From Sulfitobacter sp. SK011 (GTDB lineage Bacteria > Pseudomonadota > Alphaproteobacteria > Rhodobacterales > Rhodobacteraceae): 64,000 bases of DNA. The translations under genes and the position numbers were made by a program. The DNA lies in assembly GCF_003352065.1 (NCBI RefSeq), contig NZ_CP025803.1, positions 3,327,574 through 3,391,573 on the forward strand, in the 5' to 3' direction. The first letter of the stretch is position 1, and every line of letters begins with the position of its first letter. Below are positions 27,715-35,924 of this stretch, one piece after another. Below the pieces are notes generated by a model. The model did not search any database. It saw nothing but the letters and a program-made list of their open reading frames with translations, and had not been told where the DNA came from.

Positions 27715-28773
27715 TCAGTTCAGGTCAGCGGACCGTGCTGCACTGACATCAGCCTCAGCCGCGGCAACAGCTTCTGTGAGGGCGGTAAAGACCTCTTCGC
27801 CGCGACCAACATTGCTTTTGAACCAGTCATAGACAGGCGAAGCGGCTTCTTTGAAGGCTGCTTTCTGTTCAGGTGTCGGGACATAGAGATCACCACCACC
27901 TGCAACAAATTCTTCGTATGCCGCAATGGATTTACGTTTTGGTGACGCAAAGGTTGCCTGCTGCAAGGCATAGAATCCATCATTCACAACCTGACGCATA
28001 TCCTCTGGCATGCCCATGAACTTCTCGTTGTTCATCCACCACAGCGCACCCATGTAGGCGTGACCGTCCAGCGTGACATATTGCAGACCCGCATCAGGGA
28101 ACTTCATGCCCATGATGTCGGTAATGCCGTTTTTGGAGCCTTCAACCACCCCGGTCTGGAAAGACGTAAAAAGTTCGGGCCAAGGGATCGGCGTTGGCGA
28201 CGCACCAAGCGCTTTGACCAACTCTTGCGGCAAGTCGGCAACCACAGTGCGGATTTTCAGACCCGCCATGTCCGCTGGTTCAGCCACCCGGCGCTTTGTA
28301 TTGGCAAAGTTGCGCCAGCCACCGGTGTTGCCAATGGTCATCAGACGGATGGAATTGTCTGAATCTTCAAGGGCCATGGCCCGCATCTTACGGGTAAAAT
28401 CGCCCGACAACACGCTTTCGGCAATCCGGTCATCTGCCATCAGATACGGCAGATCAAGAACCTGCACATAAGGGAAAATCCCCGACGCGCCGCCAGACGT
28501 GGAGATGTACACATCGACTGTGCCATCGGCGACACCCTGCAGGCATTCCGCGCCATTTGAGCAAAGCTGGGTCCCGATGAAAAGCTCCACTTCGATCGCG
28601 CCATTCGATGCCGCTTCGACGTAGTTCTTGAACACCACCAGACCATCATAATCTTCGTCGTTTTCATTGGAGTTTGCGGTCGCCCGGATTTTGTAATCCG
28701 CCGCCATCGCCGACACGGCAGCGCCCGAAAGCATTGCCGCGAGGGTGAGTGATTTGATCGTATTCTTGAGCAT
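27715..28773 (-). CDS. dctP: TRAP transporter substrate-binding protein (second system)
   Basis: A 352-residue DctP-type periplasmic protein with a signal peptide cut near SAMAAD. Family motifs include AGLKIRTVVADLPQELVKALGASPTPIPWPELFTSFQTG (read in two parts around residues 165-205), where the arginine of KIRT is the usual carboxylate ligand, and GVVEGSKNGITDI. It is unlike the 7.1-kb copy in detail and closes the operon after dctM (31-bp gap) rather than opening it, so no hairpin separates it from the permease. GGAGG upstream supports the ATG. The ligand is unknown; the monooxygenase partner genes suggest an organosulfonate or another acid. Confidence 0.88.
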   Translation of the reverse strand: MLKNTIKSLTLAAMLSGAAVSAMAADYKIRATANSNENDEDYDGLVVFKNYVEAASNGAIEVELFIGTQLCSNGAECLQGVADGTVDVYISTSGGASGIFPYVQVLDLPYLMADDRIAESVLSGDFTRKMRAMALEDSDNSIRLMTIGNTGGWRNFANTKRRVAEPADMAGLKIRTVVADLPQELVKALGASPTPIPWPELFTSFQTGVVEGSKNGITDIMGMKFPDAGLQYVTLDGHAYMGALWWMNNEKFMGMPEDMRQVVNDGFYALQQATFASPKRKSIAAYEEFVAGGGDLYVPTPEQKAAFKEAASPVYDWFKSNVGRGEEVFTALTEAVAAAEADVSAARSADLN

Positions 28774-28804
28774 GATTTCCTCCCTAGATACTCAGTTATT
28801 TTTG

Positions 28805-30094
28805 TTAATTCGCGAAACCCGTCAACCGCGGGATCGTCATCGATAGTGCCGGAATGTAGGTGATCAGAAAGATCACTATGACCTCAACCGCCAAAAACGG
28901 CAGGATCGCCTTTGAGATGGTCTCGACCCGTTCACCTGACACTGCAGAGGCCACAAACAACACCAGTCCCATCGGCGGTGTCGCAAGTCCCACGGTCAGG
29001 TTCACGCTCATGATGATGGCAAAATGGATCGGATCGACACCAAGGCTCACAAAGATTGGCCCCAAGATCGGACCCAGAATGATGATCGCAGGACCGGCAT
29101 CCAAGAACATGCCAACCACAAAAAGCAGAAGGTTGATCAGGAACAACAAGACCAGCGGATCCTTGGAAAGCGTCAGCACAAATTCCGCCAGATGTTCGGG
29201 GGTATGGCTCAGGCTGACCACCGTTTTGAACGCCATCGCCGCCCCCACCAGCAACATGACGACAGCAGACGTCAGACCAGCACGGATCAGAATGTCCGGG
29301 ATTTCCTTTATGGTCAGCGTGCGCAACACGAAAAACCCGATGATCAGGGAATAGGCGACCGCGACGGCAGCAGCTTCAGTCGGTGTGAAAACACCAGCCA
29401 GAATCCCGCCCAGAATGATCACTGGCGTTAACAGCGGAAAGAATGCCTTGAGGCTGGCCTGGCCCCGTTCGCCCCAGGAATACCTGCGGCTGGCAACCGG
29501 AAAATCGTACCTGTCGGCCATGAATTTGACCATGACCATCAGTCCTATCCCGACCATGGCACCGGGAACGATGCCCGCAAGAAACAGCGCGGCCACGCTT
29601 TCGCCCATGACATAGGCATAGATGATCATGATGCCAGAAGGCGGAATGATCGGCCCGATAACAGAACTGGCCGCCGTAATCGCCGCCGCAAACCGGGTGG
29701 TATAGCCCTGTTTTTCCATCGCGGGGATCAGCATCGACCCCAGTGCCGATGTATCAGCCACCGCAGATCCAGACAGCCCGGCAAACAGCATCGAGGACAG
29801 CACGTTCACATGGGCCAGACCGCCGCGCAGATGACCCATCAGCGCTTGGGAAAATTCGACCAAACGCATGGTGATGCCACCCTTATTCATCAGCTCACCA
29901 GCCAGCATGAAGAACGGAATCGCCATCAAGGGAAAGCTGTCCATACCATTGTAAACATTACGATAAAGAAGGGTGATGTCTTTTTCCTGACCGTTCAACC
30001 AAAGCAGCAAACCCGGAGCCGCCAAAAGGCCAAAAAAGACCGGCAGACCAACCAGCAGAAAGACCAGAAAAACAGGCAGGAACCAGACCAGCAT
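28805..30094 (-). CDS. dctM: TRAP transporter large permease (second system)
   Basis: A 429-residue DctM with about 12 hydrophobic segments. Recognisable are MAIPFFMLAGELMNKGGIT, the IIPPSGIMIIYAYV motif and TPTEAAAVAVAYSLI. It starts on the base next to the dctQ stop codon, and the dctP gene follows. It forms the transport channel with DctQ, using a cation gradient. Confidence 0.92.
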   Translation of the reverse strand: MLVWFLPVFLVFLLVGLPVFFGLLAAPGLLLWLNGQEKDITLLYRNVYNGMDSFPLMAIPFFMLAGELMNKGGITMRLVEFSQALMGHLRGGLAHVNVLSSMLFAGLSGSAVADTSALGSMLIPAMEKQGYTTRFAAAITAASSVIGPIIPPSGIMIIYAYVMGESVAALFLAGIVPGAMVGIGLMVMVKFMADRYDFPVASRRYSWGERGQASLKAFFPLLTPVIILGGILAGVFTPTEAAAVAVAYSLIIGFFVLRTLTIKEIPDILIRAGLTSAVVMLLVGAAMAFKTVVSLSHTPEHLAEFVLTLSKDPLVLLFLINLLLFVVGMFLDAGPAIIILGPILGPIFVSLGVDPIHFAIIMSVNLTVGLATPPMGLVLFVASAVSGERVETISKAILPFLAVEVIVIFLITYIPALSMTIPRLTGFAN

Positions 30095-30676
30095 TTACTC
30101 GGCTCCTGTCTTGGCACTAAAGGCAACCGGCGGCAGCGTGCCTCCCTTGCCAATGAGCGTGAAAAAAGCACGCAAGATCAGTTCGATGTTCACAAGCGTC
30201 AGCAGGACAACCCCCACCAGAAGCGATGCCATCATCCATGAACGCGGGATCCGAAACCATGTGTCAAACCCCAGGGACGTAGGCAGATAAAGCGCCGCCG
30301 TCTTGAACCGGCCGCCAAAGCCTGTGACCTCGCTCCAACCGATCTGAACCGCAACAATCAGCACAAGCAGGCAGATCAGCAGCAGCACGAGGTTCAGCAC
30401 TTGCCCGATTGAGGATGGCAGCGCGCGACCGAACATATCGATCGCTACAAATCCACCACGGCGAAACGCAGTCGGTGCCATCAGTCCGGTCATCCACAGC
30501 ATGCAGAACCGCGCGGCCTCGTCCGGCCAGGGCAACGCGTTGTTGAACCCATAGCGAAAGACGACCTGTATCAGGATCGCCAGCACCATCACCGCCATTG
30601 CAAACGCACCGATGCCGCGCCCGATGCGCAGCACAAACCGATTGAAATGAGCAAGATATGTGACGATGCTGAGCAT
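30095..30676 (-). CDS. dctQ: TRAP transporter small permease (second system)
   Basis: A 193-residue DctQ with four hydrophobic segments and the typical VVFRYGFNNALPWPDEAARFCMLWM-like region (around residues 37-61) after the first segment. Its start overlaps the flavin reductase stop codon (TAATG), so transport and oxidation genes are translated from one message. Confidence 0.88.
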   Translation of the reverse strand: MLSIVTYLAHFNRFVLRIGRGIGAFAMAVMVLAILIQVVFRYGFNNALPWPDEAARFCMLWMTGLMAPTAFRRGGFVAIDMFGRALPSSIGQVLNLVLLLICLLVLIVAVQIGWSEVTGFGGRFKTAALYLPTSLGFDTWFRIPRSWMMASLLVGVVLLTLVNIELILRAFFTLIGKGGTLPPVAFSAKTGAE

Positions 30677-31170
30677 TACCCTTCTAACGATCTGATTTGA
30701 CCCGCGAAGAAAGTGAGTGCGTCACCATCGCGCATTTCTGCGGCCATAACTTCCCCCACAACAATCTTATGATCGCCTCCGGGGTATACTATACGCTGCT
30801 CGCACTCGAATCTTGCAAGGCAATTCTTGATCAACGGCACGCCGTTGGCGCTTAGGTCCATGTCCAGCCCGTCAAATGCAAAGGCAGATTTGGAAAACCC
30901 GTGGCACAGTGCTTCTTGCTCCACCGCCAGCACATGGATGGCGTAATGTTTTGCGGCGGCAAAATACGGAAACCGCCGCGATTTCGCATCAGGCGACCAC
31001 AACACCAAAGGCGGGTCCAGCGACAGCGAAGAAAAACTGTTGGCGGTGATCCCGACCGGACCATCGTCTGACGCTGCGGTGACAATGGTGATGCCCGAGG
31101 CAAACCGCCCAAAGGCGTCACGCAAAGCGCGGGTGTTCGTGGGGTCCGGTTTGAACGCCTGCATCATCAT
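30676..31170 (-). CDS. Flavin reductase family protein (FMN reductase)
   Basis: A 164-residue flavin reductase of the HpaC/RutF/NTAB family. Typical are DAFGRFASGITIVTA, GITANSFSSLSLDPPLVLW and a late GGDHKIVVGEV with the conserved DH. It probably supplies reduced FMN to the luciferase-like monooxygenase encoded in the same operon. An ATG at 31191 directly follows the upstream stop codon, but GGAGG at 31178-31182 is 7 bp before the ATG at 31170, so the shorter form is chosen. It is coupled to dctQ downstream. Confidence 0.85.
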   Translation of the reverse strand: MMMQAFKPDPTNTRALRDAFGRFASGITIVTAASDDGPVGITANSFSSLSLDPPLVLWSPDAKSRRFPYFAAAKHYAIHVLAVEQEALCHGFSKSAFAFDGLDMDLSANGVPLIKNCLARFECEQRIVYPGGDHKIVVGEVMAAEMRDGDALTFFAGQIRSLEG

Positions 31171-31191
31171 TTCTGAACCTCCATCCGCCAT

Positions 31192-32082
31192 TTACGCAAC
31201 CTCGCGACCCAAAGCCGCCTCGTACAATTTGAACCATGTTTGACGATCCATCTTGACCTTCAACGCATCTGAAATGCCTTTGATGCGGTCGATGTTGTTG
31301 GTGCCCATCACTGGCAGGATTTTCGCCGGATGCGCCAACAAGAACGCAACGGCAACGGCGGCACGGTCAACGCCTTGATCGGCGGCGACCTTGTCCATCG
31401 CTTTTGCCACAGCACCTTGACCGGTCATCAATGATCCGCCCCCCAGTGGCGACCATGCCATCAAATGCGTGCCAAGCCGCTGGTGAAACGCCAGATCGCC
31501 ATTTGTGAAGGGAGAGATTTCAGCCAGGCTGATCTCAATCTGATTGGTGACGAGTGTATTGGTCATCGCTGATTGCAGCAGCTCCCAATCCCATGGTTTG
31601 AAATTCGACACCCCAATGGCACCCACTTTGCCCGATGCCACAACAGCATCCAGTGCAGCGCCGGTTTCATGATGATCCATAAACGGATCGGGACGGTGGA
31701 TCAGCAAAAGATCAATATGCTCTGTGCCCATATCAGCCAGCGATGCATCCACGCTGGCGTTGATATGCGCCTTTGAGGTGTCATAGTGCTTGACCGTCGC
31801 GCCCGCATGACGCCCTGCATCCACCACGATGTCGCATTTGCTGACAATCTCCATCCGGGCGCGCAGCGCTGGATTGGCTTTCAGCGCGCCCCCCATAATC
31901 GCCTCAGCCGTATAGCCGCCGTAGATATCGGCCTGATCAAAGGTCGTGATGCCCTGATCCAGGGCTGCCTGAATTTTGGCCTCGACATGGCTCGGTGATG
32001 TGTCTGCGTCGTCCGCAACGCGCCACATGCCATAGATGATGCGGCTAAAGCTCAAATCTTTTTTCAGGGCTACGCGTTCCAT
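31192..32082 (-). CDS. Aldo/keto reductase
   Basis: A 296-residue NAD(P)H-dependent aldo-keto reductase resembling the YdhF group. The catalytic set is D49, Y54 (ADIYGGYT), K82 (VSKCD) and a histidine in LLIHRPD. The C-terminal WSPLGGG and a late ILPVMGTNN region match the nucleotide pocket. It overlaps the monooxygenase stop codon by one base (TAATG). An aldehyde left after oxidative loss of sulfite could be its substrate, as for the aldo-keto reductase SmoB of the sulfoquinovose monooxygenase pathway; that link is inference. Confidence 0.88.
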   Translation of the reverse strand: MERVALKKDLSFSRIIYGMWRVADDADTSPSHVEAKIQAALDQGITTFDQADIYGGYTAEAIMGGALKANPALRARMEIVSKCDIVVDAGRHAGATVKHYDTSKAHINASVDASLADMGTEHIDLLLIHRPDPFMDHHETGAALDAVVASGKVGAIGVSNFKPWDWELLQSAMTNTLVTNQIEISLAEISPFTNGDLAFHQRLGTHLMAWSPLGGGSLMTGQGAVAKAMDKVAADQGVDRAAVAVAFLLAHPAKILPVMGTNNIDRIKGISDALKVKMDRQTWFKLYEAALGREVA

Positions 32083-33236
32083 TATGTACGATCTCCAGCG
32101 CCAAGGGGTGTCATGGGTGTGTTTGCGGGAACCCGGCCATAGACCTGAGGCAAAGAACAGGTTTCCAACTGGGGCAAAACGCGACTGCCAAAATGCACTG
32201 CTTCATCCAGATGCGGATAGCCCGAAAAGATGAAGGCGCGGATGCCCATCTTTTTATACTCTTCGATCTTGGACAAAACCTGATCCGTTGACCCGACCAG
32301 TGCTGCACCACATCCCGAACGTGCCCGGCCCACACCCGTCCACAGGTTTGGTTCAATATAGCCGAATTTATCCGCCAACTCGCGGTTCTTGGCCTGATGC
32401 GACACACCAAGCGAGGTGGAATCAAGCGCGCGGTCACGGATCATGCGGCCGTATTCATCGTCCAGTTTGGACACGATATGATCGGCGTATTCCTTGGCTT
32501 CCGCTTCGGTGTCGCGCACGATCATGTGCACCCGCAACCCATAGTCCAGCGTGCGACCATGGCTTTGCGCAACCGCGTTGACCGCCTGCATCCGACCTTT
32601 CAACTCTTCGATCTTTTCGGGCCACATCAGGTAGACATCGCAATGCTGTCCGCAGAGTTCCAAAGCCTGTGGCGAATACCCTCCGAAATAAAGAAGCGGA
32701 CCGCCCGTTTGATAGGGTTTGACCGGATCGGTGGTCAGTCCTTCAAAATTGTATATTTCACCGTGATGGTTGATCTCGTCCTGGGTCCAGGCCTGTTTGA
32801 GAATCTCAACCACCTCACGAGAGCGTTGATAGCGATAAGCGCTGTCTTCTTTCTGACCGGGGAAATCTGAGCTGATGATGTTCACCGTCAGCCGACCTTT
32901 GAGCATGTGATCAAGGGTTGCCAATGTCCGGGCCAGCATGATCGGCTGCATCTCGCCGCAGCGCACAGCAGCAAGCAGATTGATGGTTTCGGTGATCGGC
33001 GCACAGCCCGCGACAAACGACAGCGTATCCTGCCCCACCTGATAGGATGACGGGCACAGGATATTTCGAAAACCCTGCGCCTCGGCGGTCTTTACGATGT
33101 TCGAACAATGCTCCCAACTGGACCGCAAGGCACCATCAGGGACACCCAGAAACTGATAATCATCAGAGCATAATGCAGAAAACCAGGACACCTCCGTTGC
33201 GGTCAGATCAGCCGAGGTGATGGGGACGACAGACAT
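32082..33236 (-). CDS. LLM-class flavin-dependent monooxygenase (SsuD-like)
   Basis: A 384-residue luciferase-like monooxygenase of the alkanesulfonate monooxygenase type. Typical are DTLSFVAGCAPITETINLLAAV, RTLATLDHMLKGRLTVNII, and FGGYSPQALEL. Such enzymes use FMNH2 and oxygen to split C-S bonds of sulfonates or related compounds. A longer start at 33263 exists, but GGAG about 7 bp before the ATG at 33236 favours the shorter. It is first in an operon with an aldo-keto reductase, a flavin reductase and a TRAP transporter. That set parallels SmoC/SmoB/SmoA for sulfoquinovose but with a TRAP importer. Dimethyl sulfone or other substrates remain possible. Confidence 0.85.
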   Translation of the reverse strand: MSVVPITSADLTATEVSWFSALCSDDYQFLGVPDGALRSSWEHCSNIVKTAEAQGFRNILCPSSYQVGQDTLSFVAGCAPITETINLLAAVRCGEMQPIMLARTLATLDHMLKGRLTVNIISSDFPGQKEDSAYRYQRSREVVEILKQAWTQDEINHHGEIYNFEGLTTDPVKPYQTGGPLLYFGGYSPQALELCGQHCDVYLMWPEKIEELKGRMQAVNAVAQSHGRTLDYGLRVHMIVRDTEAEAKEYADHIVSKLDDEYGRMIRDRALDSTSLGVSHQAKNRELADKFGYIEPNLWTGVGRARSGCGAALVGSTDQVLSKIEEYKKMGIRAFIFSGYPHLDEAVHFGSRVLPQLETCSLPQVYGRVPANTPMTPLGAGDRT

Positions 33237-33285
33237 CAGGGTTCTCCGCGCATTGGTTCTCACTTAAGTATTGCGTAGCACCCGA

Positions 33286-33313
33286 ATTGATGTAGATCAA
33301 TAGTGTATCAATT
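33286..33313. promoter_or_regulatory. Candidate GntR operator (ATTGAT/ATCAAT repeats)
   Basis: ATTGAT-gtag-ATCAAT (33286-33301) is a 6-4-6 inverted repeat. A third ATCAAT follows at 33307-33312, 11 bp after the second. It lies in the 113-bp divergent gap between the monooxygenase operon and the GntR gene, where the regulator would be expected to bind. Confidence 0.6.
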
Positions 33314-33349
33314 TCGAAAACCGAGCCCTGTCTGAAAGGCAGACCTTCG

Positions 33350-34060
33350 ATGGCCTATACCGACCACCCACCGCACGCCTTGCCCCGGTTCGTGCAGATC
33401 AGCGAGTTCCTGATGCGCGAAATTGCATCAGGGCGATTGATCAACGGGGAACGTCTGGCACCAGAGCGAGAGATGGCAGCGGGCTTCAATGTCTCGGTCG
33501 GAACCTTGCGAAAATCGCTCAATGAGCTTGAAAAAAAGGGGCTGCTGGAACGGATACAAGGGTCTGGCAATTACATCAGACAGGGCGATGCGGTCGACAG
33601 TGTCTATGCCATGTTCCGGCTCGAATTGCGCAAGGGTGGCGGCTTGCCCCGGGCGGATGTCTTGGATGTGGCCTTGCTGACCAAACCGAAAGACCTGCCC
33701 GCATTTGGCACATCAACTCAGGCAACCCGCATCCGCCGATTGCGCTACCTGAATGATACAATTGTCGCAATCGAGGAAATCTGGCTGGATGAAAGCGCGG
33801 GAATCGTAACTGCCGGTGGGTTGTCAGAGTCTCTTTATCACCATTACCGCACCAAGCTGGATCTGTGGATTTCGCGCGCCGAAGATTACGTCAGCATCGA
33901 CACAGTACCCAACTGGGCCCCCACCCTTTTTCCAGTGCGCCCTGCCACAACGACCGGATTTATCGAACGGCTCAGCTGGGCAGATGCACCGATGCCGGTC
34001 GAATACTCCCGCACGTGGTTTGACACCAAACAGGCACAATACGTCCAACGATTGAAATGA
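33350..34060 (+). CDS. GntR family transcriptional regulator (HTH plus UTRA domain)
   Basis: A 236-residue regulator. The winged helix-turn-helix spans about 12-75 (FLMREIASGRLINGERLAPERE, then VSVGTLRKSLNELEKKGLLERIQGSGNYI, read as separate parts). The UTRA effector domain follows (TRIRRLRYLNDTIVAIEEIWLD). UTRA domains bind sugars, sugar phosphates or carboxylates. It is divergent from the monooxygenase operon and 7 bp before the Gfo/Idh/MocA gene, so it may control both. GCAGACC is a weak ribosome site. Confidence 0.85.
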   Translation: MAYTDHPPHALPRFVQISEFLMREIASGRLINGERLAPEREMAAGFNVSVGTLRKSLNELEKKGLLERIQGSGNYIRQGDAVDSVYAMFRLELRKGGGLPRADVLDVALLTKPKDLPAFGTSTQATRIRRLRYLNDTIVAIEEIWLDESAGIVTAGGLSESLYHHYRTKLDLWISRAEDYVSIDTVPNWAPTLFPVRPATTTGFIERLSWADAPMPVEYSRTWFDTKQAQYVQRLK

Positions 34061-34067
34061 GAAATCC

Positions 34068-35180
34068 ATGGGTACCACAATCAGATACGGCATGATCGGC
34101 TGCGGCATGATGGGCCACGAACACCTGCGCAACATCGCTTTGCTGGACAATGCAAGGGTCACAGTGATCTTTGAACCAGACCCGCAGATGGCTGCCTCTG
34201 CCCTAGAAACGGCCCCTGGCGCACGGCCTGTCAACTCTCTGGTCGACCTCTTGGCCCAAGAAGATGTGGATTGTCTGGTCATCACCAGTCCAAACTTTTG
34301 CCATATGGAACAGCTTTGCGAAATCGCCGCCACCCGCACATTGCCCATTCTTGTGGAAAAACCCTTGTTCACCAACATTGCTGATTTGGCCGCGTTAGAA
34401 GAGTTCGAGCGAGATTACCCTGCCCCCGTCTGGGTCGCGATGGAATATCGCTTCATGCCGCCCATCGCTGCATTTGCCCATCAGGTGGTGCAGGCCACAG
34501 GCGGGATCAAGATGCTGACGATCCGTGAACACCGCTTCCCCTTCCTCACCAAAGTCGGCGATTGGAACCGGTTCAATGCCAAGACCGGCGGCACATTTGT
34601 TGAAAAATGCTGTCACTTCTTTGACCTGATGCGGCTGCTGATCGGGGCAGAACCTGTGCGGATCATGGCCTCGGCTGGGCAGGACGTGAACCATCTGGAT
34701 GAGACCTACGATGGCGTGCACTCAGATATCATCGACAATGGCTTTGTCATCGTTGATTTTGAGAACGGTGCGCGCGCGATGTTGGAGTTGTGTATGTTCG
34801 CAGAAGGTGCGGAGTTTCAGGAAGAGATTTCGGCCGTTGGTCCACTGGGCAAGCTCGAAGCCAGGGTACCGGGTCCGGGGCGGTTCTGGCCGGAACATCT
34901 GGGTGCGCCACCGACGCCTTTGCTGATCGAAAGCCCCCGTGACCCGCGCGGCCCGCGCACCACCCCGATCCCTGTTGATCCCGCTTTGCTGGACGCGGGC
35001 GATCACAACGGATCGACCTTTTATCAACACCAGTTGTTTCTGAAGTTGGTGCGCGGTGAGCTTGATGCGCCCGGCGTCAGTCTCGATGATGGCAAAAAGG
35101 CCGTGTTGATGGGATTTGCAGCCCAGCAAAGTGCGCAGACAGGTAAAGCTGTTGAACTGGCAGATTGGTTCGAAAAGTGA
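34068..35180 (+). CDS. Gfo/Idh/MocA family oxidoreductase
   Basis: A 370-residue NAD(P)-dependent dehydrogenase of the glucose-fructose oxidoreductase/inositol dehydrogenase family. The Rossmann motif GMIGCGMMG is at the N-terminus, and the catalytic EKP motif (LVEKPLF) is at about residues 94-96. The C-terminal beta domain begins near residue 125. Family members oxidise sugars, inositols or their phosphates at a secondary alcohol. It follows the GntR gene by 7 bp and precedes a histidine phosphatase and an ABC importer, suggesting a sugar or polyol route. Confidence 0.85.
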   Translation: MGTTIRYGMIGCGMMGHEHLRNIALLDNARVTVIFEPDPQMAASALETAPGARPVNSLVDLLAQEDVDCLVITSPNFCHMEQLCEIAATRTLPILVEKPLFTNIADLAALEEFERDYPAPVWVAMEYRFMPPIAAFAHQVVQATGGIKMLTIREHRFPFLTKVGDWNRFNAKTGGTFVEKCCHFFDLMRLLIGAEPVRIMASAGQDVNHLDETYDGVHSDIIDNGFVIVDFENGARAMLELCMFAEGAEFQEEISAVGPLGKLEARVPGPGRFWPEHLGAPPTPLLIESPRDPRGPRTTPIPVDPALLDAGDHNGSTFYQHQLFLKLVRGELDAPGVSLDDGKKAVLMGFAAQQSAQTGKAVELADWFEK

Positions 35181-35225
35181 GAGGCGCGCAGGTCACAGTC
35201 CGTACTGCCATACATCTTTCAGCAA

Positions 35226-35828
35226 GTGATGATCATGCTTGAAAAGATACGCTATATCACCCATCCACAGGTCCTGATTGATCCTGAACTGGATGTACGC
35301 AAATGGTTGCTCAGTGATCTTGGCCGTTCCCGCATGGCATTGCTTGCCGCTTCGGGTGCATTGACCGGCACAACGACCATCATCAGCAGCGCAGAAACCA
35401 AAGCGCGCGAAACAGCCGCGCCTTTGGCCGAGGCTTTGGGATGCGACATCATCCTGCGCGAAGACATGCATGAAAACGACCGCAGCGCGACGGGATATTT
35501 GCCCAGCCATGCATTTGAAACCGCCGCTGACGAATTCTTTGCACACCCAACGATCAGCTATCATGGCTGGGAAACAGCGAGGGCGGCACAGTCGCGGATC
35601 GTGGCCGCGTTTTTTGACAGCCTGCGCTCTGCGACCGACGGTGACATTCTTTTTGTTGGTCACGGGGCGGTTGGCACCCTGCTCTATTGTCATCTGGCGA
35701 ACCTGCTGATCAGCCGTATCCACGACCAGCCACCGGGCGGTGGGTCATTTTTCGAACTCTCCTACGCCAATCAAACACCCATTTCCGGCTGGCGCACAAT
35801 CGAAGCCTTGGCGTTACAGGCCCCTTGA
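35226..35828 (+). CDS. Histidine phosphatase superfamily protein
   Basis: A 200-residue protein of the phosphoglycerate-mutase-like phosphatase family. The nucleophile histidine seems to be in YITHPQV, a change from the usual RHGE. The SSAETKARETA segment gives the second arginine, HEND a general acid, and FVGHGAVG the second histidine. Several starts (GTG 35226, ATG 35229, ATG 35235) lie close together and no ribosome site decides between them. Neighbours are a dehydrogenase and an AfuABC-type importer, so the substrate may be a phosphorylated small molecule. Confidence 0.75.
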   Translation: MMIMLEKIRYITHPQVLIDPELDVRKWLLSDLGRSRMALLAASGALTGTTTIISSAETKARETAAPLAEALGCDIILREDMHENDRSATGYLPSHAFETAADEFFAHPTISYHGWETARAAQSRIVAAFFDSLRSATDGDILFVGHGAVGTLLYCHLANLLISRIHDQPPGGGSFFELSYANQTPISGWRTIEALALQAP

Positions 35829-35924
35829 ACCGCCAACGGCCGCCTTCACAAATCTGTTGCCAGATCGCATGCCGGTTCTTAACCTAAGGTCACAAAAAAG
35901 AAAAAAGCTCTGGGAGGAATTACG

